A stretch of 64,000 bases of DNA. Origin: Aldehydirespirator sp965117015 (GTDB taxonomy: Bacteria; Actinomycetota; Acidimicrobiia; Acidimicrobiales; Aldehydirespiratoraceae). Under the pieces are notes generated by a model that was not told the DNA's origin, did not search any database, and saw only the letters and a program-made list of their open reading frames with translations. Below, in pieces: positions 54,701 to 63,010 of the stretch. The stretch lies in NCBI GenBank assembly GCA_965117015.1, contig OZ220747.1, positions 868,001-932,000 on the forward strand, in the 5' to 3' direction. The first letter of the stretch is position 1. Each line of letters begins with the position of its first letter. Made by a program: the position numbers and the translations under genes.

Positions 54701-55231
54701 GACACGTTCCAGGCGTGGCTGCGCGGCGTCGGGGGAAGCTTCGGCGTCACCGACTGCGCCCAGCCGACAGATGACCGGGCGGCGCTGGAGGCCCTCTACT
54801 ACGCCACCGGCGGCCCCGACTGGGACGAGAACACCAACTGGCTCAGCGACACCCCGTTGGACCAGTGGTACGGCGTCACCGCGGAGGGCAGCCAAGTCAC
54901 AGCCCTGGACCTGCGCGCCAACAGATTAAGTGGGGATCTCCCGGCCGAACTGGGCGACCTGGCCGGGCTGGAGGTGCTGGAGATGTGGGGCAACCAGATC
55001 TTTGGGACGATTCCGTCGTCGCTGGGGAACCTGGACAGACTGCGCCTCCTGGATCTGGGCAGCAACTTCCTGTACGGGCCGATCCCACAGGAGCTGGGGG
55101 CCTTGGGCGACACGCTGCGAGCGTGGTACCTGTCCGGAGATTCACACGACCTGGAAGGCTGCGTCCCGGCCGCGCTTCGGAACGTGCAGGACAACGACTT
55201 CCATCTGCTCGAGTTGAGCTTCTGCTCGTAG
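51761..55231 (+). CDS. subtilisin-like (S8) protease lipoprotein with plant-type LRR array, copy 1
   Basis: 1156 residues from ATG 51761. A long basic N-terminus leads to a lipoprotein signal (GLVLLVLLGSGC) and an acidic linker. A propeptide of about 110 residues shared with the two next genes follows (VSRGRSVGVTVHVDGGVDGV; RHVGSDFVEAFVPVRLLREV), then an S8 domain with Asp231 (VGVIDVGF), His273 (GSHGTAVAE), oxyanion Asn (VNSAGN) and Ser543 (GTSQASPH). After that come three LRR modules, each opening DRAALEALYxATDGDNW...NWL and containing plant-type repeats LSGxIPxELGxLTNL; the first two close with Cys motifs. Likely an active protease tethered outside the cell, with the LRRs selecting partners or substrates. 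First of a tandem family of three. Confidence 0.9.
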   Translation: MKPLRPKPSRPGREPGGSRRLRERTADEAWPGVHQQHKTARWGVLHLLGLVLLVLLGSGCSDEEPADDEPADEEPVGGSSGVVVEGFAVPDKAPLKSPPLRSALDDLVSALEAGDLSEEEAAASAPVSRGRSVGVTVHVDGGVDGVVALLAGNDVAPRHVGSDFVEAFVPVRLLREVSDIGGVLFVEPIVPPEAPQAPVQRVLGEGPGVHGSEAWNDAGFTGAGVKVGVIDVGFVGFAELMGTELPLEVQARCYGTRTDQSGGLEACNQDGSHGTAVAESIIDIAPDAELYIAMPLSRGDLAAITDWMITEGVSVINMSLGWPFDGPGDGTSPSSVSPLRTVDNAVGDGVVWVNSAGNSALSSWFGTPADSDGDKTLEFDGREQLALNGGTWVQLRWDGAWGGETLDLDLYLYNNDGEVLERSLNPQLGGSGHNAYERFRAPGTGQTLLQVATRNDNGRQPAWIQIMAWSGHIEGANAQASITNPAESLNDGMLAAGAAHWNRPDTIESYSSRGPAPAGAAKPDIVGADCGQTVTWAPFCGTSQASPHIAGLAALVRQRHPDLTPQQVVAYLKENADRSDNPDNTWGHGLAALPQDISPDRAALEALYWATDGDNWTNNTNWLTDQPLDQWHGVTTNPDGRVTILDLPDNQLNGTLPPELGDLTELEALALYNNQLTGRTPPQLGNLTNLTYLDLEINQLSGDIPPELGNLTNLDTLWLNNNQLTGEIPQELGVLTNLETLYLSSNQLSGCIPAALQSVPTNDFGLLGLPWCSLPVDDRAALEALYYATDGDNWADNTNWLSDEPLDQWHGVTTGADGRVTELLLGNNGLAGAIPPELGSLTRLQDLHLDVNQLSGAIPAELGRLTDLESLGLGANRLGGSIPTHLGGITNLRMLELRDNQLSGSIPAALGSLSRLELLWLQENQLSGAVPAELGSLTNLDGMWLSRNEGLSGPLPGSFTELGVLRTLDLRSTHLCAPTDDTFQAWLRGVGGSFGVTDCAQPTDDRAALEALYYATGGPDWDENTNWLSDTPLDQWYGVTAEGSQVTALDLRANRLSGDLPAELGDLAGLEVLEMWGNQIFGTIPSSLGNLDRLRLLDLGSNFLYGPIPQELGALGDTLRAWYLSGDSHDLEGCVPAALRNVQDNDFHLLELSFCS

Positions 55232-55240
55232 GCGGTCGGC

Positions 55241-56047
55241 ATGCCATGGTCCACCGTCGGCGCTGAACCCATGACCTCGCCCGCGCGGACACGATGTCGG
55301 GTTCCGGGCCTGCTGCCCCGAACCGCCGTGCCCGGGTGTCTGAAGCGGCGCGCCGCCGCTGGCCGAGCCTCCACTCGGTTGCGGGGCCTGCCGACGATGG
55401 GGGCCGTATTGGTGGCCATGTGCGCGGCGGGGTGCGCCGAGGAGCCGACCACCGCTGTGGTGACAGGTGCGCCGGACGGCACCTCGATATCGGAGCCGGA
55501 CGACACGCCGACCTTCGATCCCACCGACGCCTCGGCCCCTCAGCCCGCTGGCACGCCGAGCTCCGCTCCCTCCAGCACCTTGACCACTAAGCCAGCCGGC
55601 ACGCCGACCTCCAGCACCGCCGGTGCGCCGACCACCGCGCCTTCCGGCGCCCCGACCCCTCTGCCGGCGGACTCCTCGGCTTCGGAGTCGCCTAGTCCCG
55701 GCAAGGAGGAGCTCACAAGTCCCGAACTGGGCACCCATCTTGACGACCTCGCGTCGAGGCTGGAGGCGGGCGGCCGCAGCGAGGAGGAGATCGCCGCGGC
55801 GGCTCCGTTAAGCCGGGGTGACTCGGTGGGGATCGCCATCCACGTCAACGGCAACGTCGACGGCGTGCTCGCGCTGTTGGCCGACAATGACGTGTCGCCG
55901 CGCCATGTGGGCTCAGATTTCGTGGAGGCGTTCGTGCCGGTGCGGCTGCTGCGGCAGGTCGGCCGCGTTGACGCGGTGCTGTTCGTCGAGCCGATAGTGC
56001 CTCCCGAGCCTGAAACGGGTTTCACGGGGTCCAGCCAGAAGGAATGA
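55241..56047 (+). CDS. S8-protease family lipoprotein reduced to signal and propeptide, copy 2
   Basis: 268 residues (ATG 55241; ATG 55271 possible). Lipoprotein signal (MGAVLVAMCAAGC), a Thr/Pro/Ser-rich stalk of about 85 residues with TPTS/APTT repeats, then the same propeptide as copies 1 and 3 (LSRGDSVGIAIHVNGNVDGV; RHVGSDFVEAFVPVRLLRQV; LFVEPIVPPEPE). It then jumps to TGFTG, the residues just before the first catalytic strand in its paralogues, and stops eight codons on. The catalytic and LRR parts are thus deleted, but the reading frame is clean. Its stop overlaps the start of copy 3 (ATGATG). It may be a relic, or a stand-alone propeptide that folds or inhibits the neighbouring proteases, as S8 propeptides do. 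Confidence 0.75.
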   Translation: MPWSTVGAEPMTSPARTRCRVPGLLPRTAVPGCLKRRAAAGRASTRLRGLPTMGAVLVAMCAAGCAEEPTTAVVTGAPDGTSISEPDDTPTFDPTDASAPQPAGTPSSAPSSTLTTKPAGTPTSSTAGAPTTAPSGAPTPLPADSSASESPSPGKEELTSPELGTHLDDLASRLEAGGRSEEEIAAAAPLSRGDSVGIAIHVNGNVDGVLALLADNDVSPRHVGSDFVEAFVPVRLLRQVGRVDAVLFVEPIVPPEPETGFTGSSQKE

Positions 56048-59000
56048 TGCACCGCTCTGTTCTCTGCCCCGCATGTCCGGTGCCGCCCCACCGGCCGAGC
56101 TTCCGCCTGGCCGGTCGGGGTGTGTTGGTGGTGGGGTTTGTGTTGTTTGTGTTGTTGGTGTCGGGTTGTTCTGATGAGGAACCGGCTGAGGAGGCACCGG
56201 CGAGGGAGGAGTCGGTGGGCGAGCAGGGTGGTCCTGGGGCGGCTGTTGTGGTGGAGGGTTTCGCGGTTCCTGACAAGGTGCCGTTGAAGAGTCCGCCGTT
56301 GGGCACGGCTCTTGACGATCTTGTGTCGGCGTTCGAGGCGGGCGACATCAGCGAGGAGGAGGTTGCCGCGTCGGCGCCCGTGAGCCGGGGCCGCTCGGTG
56401 GGGGTGACCATCCATCTCTCCGGCAACGTCGACGGGATGGTGGCGCTGTTGGCCGACAACAATGTGTCGCCGCGCCATGTGGGCTCAGATTTCGTGGAGG
56501 CGTTCGTGCCGGTGCGGCTGCTGCGGGAGGTCTCCGACACCGCAGGGGTGTTGTTCGTCGAGCCGATCGTGCCCCCGGAGCCGCCCCAGGCGCCTGCTCA
56601 AAGCGTCCCGGGAGAAGGCCCCGGAGTGCACGGCTCTGAGGCCTGGAACGACGCCGGGTTCACGGGTGCGGGCGTCAAGGTGGGAGTCATCGACGCCGGT
56701 TTCGAGGGTTTCGCGGAGCTGATGGGCACCGAACTCCCCGCGACGGTCCAAGCCAAGTGCTACGGCTTCGAGACGGACGCGTACGGGGGCTTTGAACTGT
56801 GCACCAGCGCGGGCGGAGACCACGGCACCGTGGTGGCGGAGTCGATCATCGACATCGCTCCCGACGCAGAGCTCTACATCGCGACGCCGGCCACGAAAGG
56901 GGACCTGCTCGATATCACCGAATGGATGATCACAGAGGGGGTGTCGGTTATCAACATGTCGCTTGGATTTGTCTTCGACGGTCCCGGCGACGGCACATCG
57001 CCATCGGAACTCAGCCCGCTGAAGGCCGTGGACTATGCGGTAGACGGGATTGTGCCGCAAGCGGAGGGGCCCCCTGTGGTGGGCACCCCTGTGGTGTGGG
57101 TCAACGCCGCCGGCAACAACGCCCGGGGGGCCTGGTTCGGCACACCGACCGACCTCGACGGCGACAAGATCTTGGAGTTCGACGGCCGCGAGCAGCTCGC
57201 CCTCAACGGGGGCTCCTGGGTGCAGCTGCGCTGGGACGGCGCCTGGTACGGCGAGACCCTCGACTTGGACCTGTACCTCTACGACGAGAACGGTGAGGTC
57301 CTCCAGCGCAGCCTCAACCCCCAACTCGGCGGCAGCGGCCACAGACCCTACGAATGGGTCGGGGTGCCCGGCAACGGACAGGCCCTCCTGCAGGTGGCCA
57401 CCCGTGACGAAGCCGGCCGGCTGCCCGCCTGGATACAGGTGATGGCCTGGAGCGGATCCATCGAGGGCGCCAACGCACAAGCCAGCATGAACACCCCCGC
57501 TGAGAGCCTCAACAGCGGCATGCTCACCGTCGGCGCAGCCCACTGGCAGACCCCCGACATCATCGAGCCCTACAGCAGCCGCGGCCCCACGCCCAGCGGC
57601 GCCACCAAACCCGACATGGTAGGTGCCGCCTGCGGCTCGACCGCCACGTCGGAGGTCGTCTGCGGCACCAGCCAGGCATCGCCGCACATAGCCGGCCTCG
57701 CCGCGCTGGTGCGCCAACGCTTCCCCGACTTCAGCCCCCAACAAGTCGTCGCCTACCTCAAAGAAAACGCCGACCGCAACAGCAACCCCGACAACACCTG
57801 GGGACACGGCCTAGCCACACTTCCCCAAGACATAAGCCCCGACCACGCCGCACTCGAAGCCCTCTACCGAGCCACCGACGGCGACAACTGGGCCAACACG
57901 ACCAACTGGCTAACCCCCAACCAACCCCTCGACCAATGGCACGGCGTCACCACCAACCCCGACGGCAGAGTCACCGACCTCGACCTCTCCGGCAACCAAC
58001 TAGCCGGCACCCTCCCACCACAACTAGGCAACCTCACCGAACTCACATACCTGCGGCTCGACAACAACCAACTCACCGGACAGATACCCCTAGAGATCGG
58101 CAACCTCAACAACCTGAGAGAACTGGCGCTCTTCGTCAACCAGCTCACCGGTGACATACCCCCCGAAATCGGCTACCTCACCAACCTACGTACACTGGCG
58201 CTCTTCGACAACCGGCTGAGCGGCTCGATCCCGGCCGCGCTCGGCAGCCTCGCCAACCTCGAGTCGCTGTGGCTCGACGGCAACCAGCTGAGCGGCTCGA
58301 TCCCGGCCGCGCTCGGCAATCTCGCCAACCTGCGCGGGCTGTTGCTCAACGCCAATCCGGGGCTGTCGGGGCCGCTGCCGGGCTCTTTCGCCGGCCTGAA
58401 GACGCTCGAAGACCTGTGGCTAGGCGGCACCGGGCTGTGCGCGCCCGACGACGCGTCGTTTCAGGCGTGGCTACGCGGTGTCGAGAACACGTCATACGTC
58501 ACCGACTGCACCCCGGCGCAATCACCGGACCGAGCCGCGCTAGAAGCCCTCTACCGAGCCACCAACGGCCCTGACTGGACAAACAACACCAACTGGCTCA
58601 CCGACCAACCCATCAACCAATGGCACGGCGTGACCACCAGCGCCGACGGGCGGGTGACTCATCTCCATCTCCTCGAGAATCGGTTGAACGGCAGCATTCC
58701 AGCAGAACTCGGCAACCTAACCGACCTGATTGAGCTGGATCTCGGCAACAACCAGCTCAGCGGCGCGATCCCTGCCCAAATCGGCCGCCTCGCCAACCTT
58801 GAGTCGCTGGTCCTCGGCGACAATGGGTTGAGCGGTCCGATACCTGCCCAGCTCGGCGACCTCACTAACCTGGAAGTGCTGCTGCTCGGCGACAATGGGT
58901 TGAGCGGTCCGATACCTGCCCAGTTCGGCCGCCTCGTCGGCTTGGAGACGCTGTGGCTCGATGACAACCAGCTGAGCGGCGCGGTACCGGCCGAGCTGGG

Positions 59001-62000
59001 CAGCCTCTCCAACCTGCGCGGCCTGTTGCTCAACGGCAATCCGAGACTCGCGGGGCCGCTGCCGGGCTCCTTCACCGGCCTCGAGGCGCTCGAAGACCTG
59101 TGGCTCGACGGCACACAGCTGTGCGCGCCCGACGACGCCGCGTTCCAAGCCTGGCTACGGGGCGTCGATGGAACGACCGGCGTCATCGACTGCGCTCCGG
59201 CGCAATCACCGGACCGAGCCGCGCTCGAAGCCCTCTACCGAGCCACCAACGGCCCTGACTGGACCAACAGCACCAACTGGCTCACCGACCAGCCCATCAA
59301 CCAGTGGCACGGCGTCACCACCAACACCAACGAACGAGTCACCCGCCTCGAGCTCTCCAACAACCAACTCGACGGCCAGATTCCGGCCGCGCTCGGTGAC
59401 CTCACCAACGTTCAGCAGCTGCGACTCGGAGCCAACCGGCTCAGCGGAGCCATACCGGCCGCGCTCGGCAGCCTCACCAACTTGGAATCGCTGTGGCTCG
59501 GAGCCAACCAGCTCAGCGGCGCAGTCCCTGCACGGCTCGGCAGCCTCACCAACCTGGAATCGCTGGAGCTCAGCGACAACTCGCGACTGTCGGGACCCTT
59601 GCCGGGCTCTCTCAGCGGCCTGGATGAGCTCGAAGCCCTGCGACTCGACGGCACCGGACTGTGCGCGCCCGACGACGCTGCGTTCCAAACCTGGCTGCGC
59701 GGCGTTGAGAGCACGTCGGGCGTCACCGACTGCACACCGGCGCAATCACCGGACCGGGCCGCGCTAGAAGCCCTCTACCGAGCCACCGACGGACCCAACT
59801 GGACCAACAAGACCAACTGGCTCACCGACCAACCCATCAGCCAGTGGCGCGGCGTCACCACCGACGCCGACGGACGGGTGACCCGTCTCGACGGGAGGTT
59901 GTTCGGGGGGAATCAGCTGCGAGGCAGGATTCCAGCAGAGCTCGGCAGCCTCGCCAAGCTGCAAGCGCTGTGGCTCGGCGGCAATGAGCTGAGCGGTTCT
60001 ATACCGTCCGAACTCGGCAATCTCACCAACCTGAGAGCCCTGGCGCTCCACGGCAATGGGGGGCTTTCGGGGCCCCTGCCGGGCTCCTTCACCGGCCTCG
60101 AGGCGCTCGAGTCCCTGCGACTCGACGGCACCGGACTCTGCGCGCCCGAAGACGCCACGTTCCAAGCGTGGCTGCGAGGTGTGGGGACCAAGACCGGCCT
60201 CCCCGACTGCGCCCCGGCACAGTCACCGGACCGCGCCGCCCTGGTAGCCCTCTACCGAGCCACCAACGGACCCAACTGGACCAACAACACCAACTGGCTC
60301 ACCGACCAGTCCATCAACCAATGGCGCGGCGTGACCATCGACGCCGACGGGAGGGTGATACATCTCTATCTCGCCGAGAACCGGTTGAACGGCAGTATTC
60401 CAGCAGAACTCGGCAACCTCTCCGAGTTGACAGAACTGGATCTCGGCAACAACCAGCTCAGCGGCGCGATCCCTGCCCGAGTCGGCGACCTCACCAACCT
60501 GACATCACTGGTGCTAGCCGAGAATCAGTTGAGCGGTTCCATACCCGCCCAACTCGGCCGCATCACCAACCTGGAGTCGCTGTTGCTCGGTGGCAACCGG
60601 TTGAGCGGTTCCATACCCACCGCGCTCGGCCGCCTCACCAACCTGGAGTCGCTGTGGCTCGACGGCAACCAGCTGAGCGGCGCAATTCCGACCGCGCTGA
60701 GCGGCCTCACCGACCTGCGTTCGCTGCTGCTCAACGACAACTCGGGACTCTCAGGGCCGCTGCCGGGATCATTCACCGCCCTGGAGACACTCGAAGACCT
60801 GTGGCTCGAGGGCACACGGTTGTGCGCGCCGACCGACGCCGCGTTCCAACAATGGCTGCGCGGCGTTGAGAGCACGTCGGGCGTCACCGACTGCGCCCCG
60901 GCCGCGCAGGCACCGGACGCGCCCGGCAGGCCGCGGCTGACGCCTGGTGACGGGCAGATCACCGTGGAATGGGCCGCGCCCGACGACAACGGCGCACCCA
61001 TCACCAGCTACTTTGTGGCCTTCGGTCCGAGCGGAGATGATATCGACCTGTGGGTGGGCCTCGGACCGTTCAGCTCCACCAGACGGAGCACGACGATCAC
61101 CGGCTTGGACAACGGCGTCGAATACGGGGTGGTCGTCGCCGCGGATAACGCTGCCGGCGAGGGCAGCTGGTCGTCGACCGCCACCGCTACGCCCATCGCG
61201 GCCGCGCAGGCACCGGACGCGCCCGGCAGGCCGCGGCTGACGCCTGGTGACGGGCAGATCACCGTGGAATGGGCCGCGCCCGACGACAACGGCGCACCCA
61301 TCACCAGCTACTTTGTGGCCTTCGGTCCGAGCGGAGATGATATCGACCTGTGGGTGGGCCTCGGACCGTTCAGCTCCACCAGACGGAGCACGACGATCAC
61401 CGGCTTGGACAACGGCGTCGAATACGGGGTGGTCGTCGCCGCGGATAACGCTGCCGGCGAGGGCAGCTGGTCGTCGACCGCCACCGCTACGCCCATCGCG
61501 GCCGCGCAGTCACCGGACCGAGCCGCGCTCGAAGCCCTCTACCGAGCCACCGACGGCCCCAACTGGTGGAGCAACACCAACTGGCTCACCGACGAGTTCC
61601 TCGCCCGGTGGCACGGCGTCACCACCAACACCGACAATACTGATGGACGAGTCACCGAGCTCCACCTCAGCGGCAATCAGCTGAGCGGTTCGATACCTGC
61701 CCAACTCGGCAACCTCACCAACCTGAGGTCGCTGAATGCCAGCGGCAATCAATTGCGCGGTTCGATACCTGCCCAACTCGGCAACCTCACCAACCTGAGG
61801 TCGCTGAATGCCAGCGGCAATCAGCTGAGCGGTTCGATACCTGCCCAACTCGGCAACCTCACCAACCTGCAGCATCTGGGACTCAACGAGAACGAGCTGA
61901 GCGGTTCTATACCTGCCCAACTCGGCAACCTCACCAATCTGGAAACGCTGTACCTCAACGGGAACCAGTTGAGCGGTTCGATACCTGCCCAACTCGGCAA

Positions 62001-62892
62001 CCTCACCAATTTGCGTCTGCTGGTGCTCCAGAGCAACTCAGAGCTTTCGGGGCCCCTGCCGAGCTCCTTCACCGGCCTGAAGTCGCTCGAAGAGCTGTGG
62101 CTCGACGGCACGCAGCTGTGCGCGCCAACCGACGCCGCGTTCCAAGCGTGGCTGCGCGGCGTCGAAACCAGATACGGCGTCACCGACTGTGCCCCGCCCC
62201 AATCACCGGACCGGGCCGTCCTCGTGGCCCTCTACAACGCCACCGACGGCCCCAACTGGATCAACACCAACTGGCTCACCGACGAGCCCATAGGCCAGTG
62301 GCACGGCGTCACGACCAACACCAACGGACGAGTGACCCAGCTCCAGATCTGGAACAATGAGTTGAGCGGTTCGATACCGGCCGAACTCGGCAACCTCACC
62401 AACCTGACCGCGCTGGCGCTCAGCAGCAGCCAGTTGAGCGGTTCGATACCGGCCGAACTCGGCAACCTTACCAACTTGACGGAGCTGTGGCTCAGTAACA
62501 GCCAGTTGAGCGGTTCGATACCGGCCGAACTCGGCAACCTCACCAACCTGAAGTTTCTGTTTCTCGACGGCAATCAACTGAGCGGTTCGATACCGGCCGA
62601 ACTCGGCAATCTTACCAACTTGACGGAGCTGTGGCTCAGTAACAGCCAGTTGAGCGGTTCGATACCGGCCGAACTTGGCAACCTCAACGGCCTGGTGGGA
62701 CTGGGTCTCGACGGCAATCAGTTGAGCGGTTCGATACCGGCCGAACTTGGCTACCTCACCAATCTGACATACCTGTATCTGGACACAAACCAGCTGAGCG
62801 GGTGCATACCGCAGGCGCTGTGGGAGGTGGAGAACAATGACTTGAACGCGCTCGGCCTCGAGACCTGTGGGTCGGGTACAGGGACCCCGTGA
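56044..62892 (+). CDS. giant subtilisin-like (S8) protease lipoprotein with seven LRR modules and two Fn3 domains, copy 3
   Basis: 2282 residues starting inside the stop of copy 2 with AAGGA upstream. Lipoprotein signal (FVLFVLLVSGC), acidic linker, shared propeptide, S8 domain with Asp217 (VGVIDAGF), His260 (GDHGTVVAE), Asn (VNAAGNN) and Ser543 (CGTSQASPH). From about 600 there are seven LRR modules; each opens SPDRAALEALYRATxGPxW...NWL and QWHGVTT, most close with LCAPxDAAFQxWLRGVES...TDC. Plant-type repeats LSGSIPAQLGNLTNL lie between. After module five come two identical fibronectin-III domains (about 1620-1819). The C-terminus has a Cys cap (LSGCIPQAL...LETC). An exported, lipid-anchored protease with a very long recognition arm. 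Near-identical repeat units at DNA level point to frequent recombination. Confidence 0.92.
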   Translation: MMHRSVLCPACPVPPHRPSFRLAGRGVLVVGFVLFVLLVSGCSDEEPAEEAPAREESVGEQGGPGAAVVVEGFAVPDKVPLKSPPLGTALDDLVSAFEAGDISEEEVAASAPVSRGRSVGVTIHLSGNVDGMVALLADNNVSPRHVGSDFVEAFVPVRLLREVSDTAGVLFVEPIVPPEPPQAPAQSVPGEGPGVHGSEAWNDAGFTGAGVKVGVIDAGFEGFAELMGTELPATVQAKCYGFETDAYGGFELCTSAGGDHGTVVAESIIDIAPDAELYIATPATKGDLLDITEWMITEGVSVINMSLGFVFDGPGDGTSPSELSPLKAVDYAVDGIVPQAEGPPVVGTPVVWVNAAGNNARGAWFGTPTDLDGDKILEFDGREQLALNGGSWVQLRWDGAWYGETLDLDLYLYDENGEVLQRSLNPQLGGSGHRPYEWVGVPGNGQALLQVATRDEAGRLPAWIQVMAWSGSIEGANAQASMNTPAESLNSGMLTVGAAHWQTPDIIEPYSSRGPTPSGATKPDMVGAACGSTATSEVVCGTSQASPHIAGLAALVRQRFPDFSPQQVVAYLKENADRNSNPDNTWGHGLATLPQDISPDHAALEALYRATDGDNWANTTNWLTPNQPLDQWHGVTTNPDGRVTDLDLSGNQLAGTLPPQLGNLTELTYLRLDNNQLTGQIPLEIGNLNNLRELALFVNQLTGDIPPEIGYLTNLRTLALFDNRLSGSIPAALGSLANLESLWLDGNQLSGSIPAALGNLANLRGLLLNANPGLSGPLPGSFAGLKTLEDLWLGGTGLCAPDDASFQAWLRGVENTSYVTDCTPAQSPDRAALEALYRATNGPDWTNNTNWLTDQPINQWHGVTTSADGRVTHLHLLENRLNGSIPAELGNLTDLIELDLGNNQLSGAIPAQIGRLANLESLVLGDNGLSGPIPAQLGDLTNLEVLLLGDNGLSGPIPAQFGRLVGLETLWLDDNQLSGAVPAELGSLSNLRGLLLNGNPRLAGPLPGSFTGLEALEDLWLDGTQLCAPDDAAFQAWLRGVDGTTGVIDCAPAQSPDRAALEALYRATNGPDWTNSTNWLTDQPINQWHGVTTNTNERVTRLELSNNQLDGQIPAALGDLTNVQQLRLGANRLSGAIPAALGSLTNLESLWLGANQLSGAVPARLGSLTNLESLELSDNSRLSGPLPGSLSGLDELEALRLDGTGLCAPDDAAFQTWLRGVESTSGVTDCTPAQSPDRAALEALYRATDGPNWTNKTNWLTDQPISQWRGVTTDADGRVTRLDGRLFGGNQLRGRIPAELGSLAKLQALWLGGNELSGSIPSELGNLTNLRALALHGNGGLSGPLPGSFTGLEALESLRLDGTGLCAPEDATFQAWLRGVGTKTGLPDCAPAQSPDRAALVALYRATNGPNWTNNTNWLTDQSINQWRGVTIDADGRVIHLYLAENRLNGSIPAELGNLSELTELDLGNNQLSGAIPARVGDLTNLTSLVLAENQLSGSIPAQLGRITNLESLLLGGNRLSGSIPTALGRLTNLESLWLDGNQLSGAIPTALSGLTDLRSLLLNDNSGLSGPLPGSFTALETLEDLWLEGTRLCAPTDAAFQQWLRGVESTSGVTDCAPAAQAPDAPGRPRLTPGDGQITVEWAAPDDNGAPITSYFVAFGPSGDDIDLWVGLGPFSSTRRSTTITGLDNGVEYGVVVAADNAAGEGSWSSTATATPIAAAQAPDAPGRPRLTPGDGQITVEWAAPDDNGAPITSYFVAFGPSGDDIDLWVGLGPFSSTRRSTTITGLDNGVEYGVVVAADNAAGEGSWSSTATATPIAAAQSPDRAALEALYRATDGPNWWSNTNWLTDEFLARWHGVTTNTDNTDGRVTELHLSGNQLSGSIPAQLGNLTNLRSLNASGNQLRGSIPAQLGNLTNLRSLNASGNQLSGSIPAQLGNLTNLQHLGLNENELSGSIPAQLGNLTNLETLYLNGNQLSGSIPAQLGNLTNLRLLVLQSNSELSGPLPSSFTGLKSLEELWLDGTQLCAPTDAAFQAWLRGVETRYGVTDCAPPQSPDRAVLVALYNATDGPNWINTNWLTDEPIGQWHGVTTNTNGRVTQLQIWNNELSGSIPAELGNLTNLTALALSSSQLSGSIPAELGNLTNLTELWLSNSQLSGSIPAELGNLTNLKFLFLDGNQLSGSIPAELGNLTNLTELWLSNSQLSGSIPAELGNLNGLVGLGLDGNQLSGSIPAELGYLTNLTYLYLDTNQLSGCIPQALWEVENNDLNALGLETCGSGTGTP
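60901..61500. repeat. perfect 300-bp tandem duplication (Fn3 domain)
   Basis: 60901-61200 and 61201-61500 are identical over all 300 bases read line by line, and the first nine bases recur again at 61501. Each encodes one fibronectin-III domain (GRPRLTPGDGQITVEWAAPD...) including its linker. Perfect identity implies a very recent duplication, gene conversion, or possibly an assembly artefact. Confidence 0.92.
61673..62770. repeat. 72-bp LRR tandem repeats
   Basis: Units of 72 bp (24 codons). In 61673-62013 the core CGATACCTGCCCAACTCGGC recurs at 72-bp steps (61691, 61763, ...). In 62355-62770 the core CGATACCGGCCGAACTCGGC recurs likewise (62372, 62444, ...). Each block has its own variant of the core, so the blocks expanded separately. 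A two-unit stretch around 62466 is repeated 144 bp later almost exactly. Confidence 0.85.
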
Positions 62893-63010
62893 GGCTGCCG
62901 ACGTGAGCTGCTGTGTTCCTAGCTAGTGGTCCCGCGGGGGCTGTCGCGGGTTCTGGTTCTGCCGGGCTGTGGAGCGCGGTCCGGCTCAGATATGACAAGG
63001 AGAGCGTGAA

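Noticed and set aside
56485..57807. 440-codon minus-strand open frame under the giant protease
   Set aside because: Shadow of the S8 coding strand; the same shadow appears under copy 1 at the matching position, as expected from their homology.
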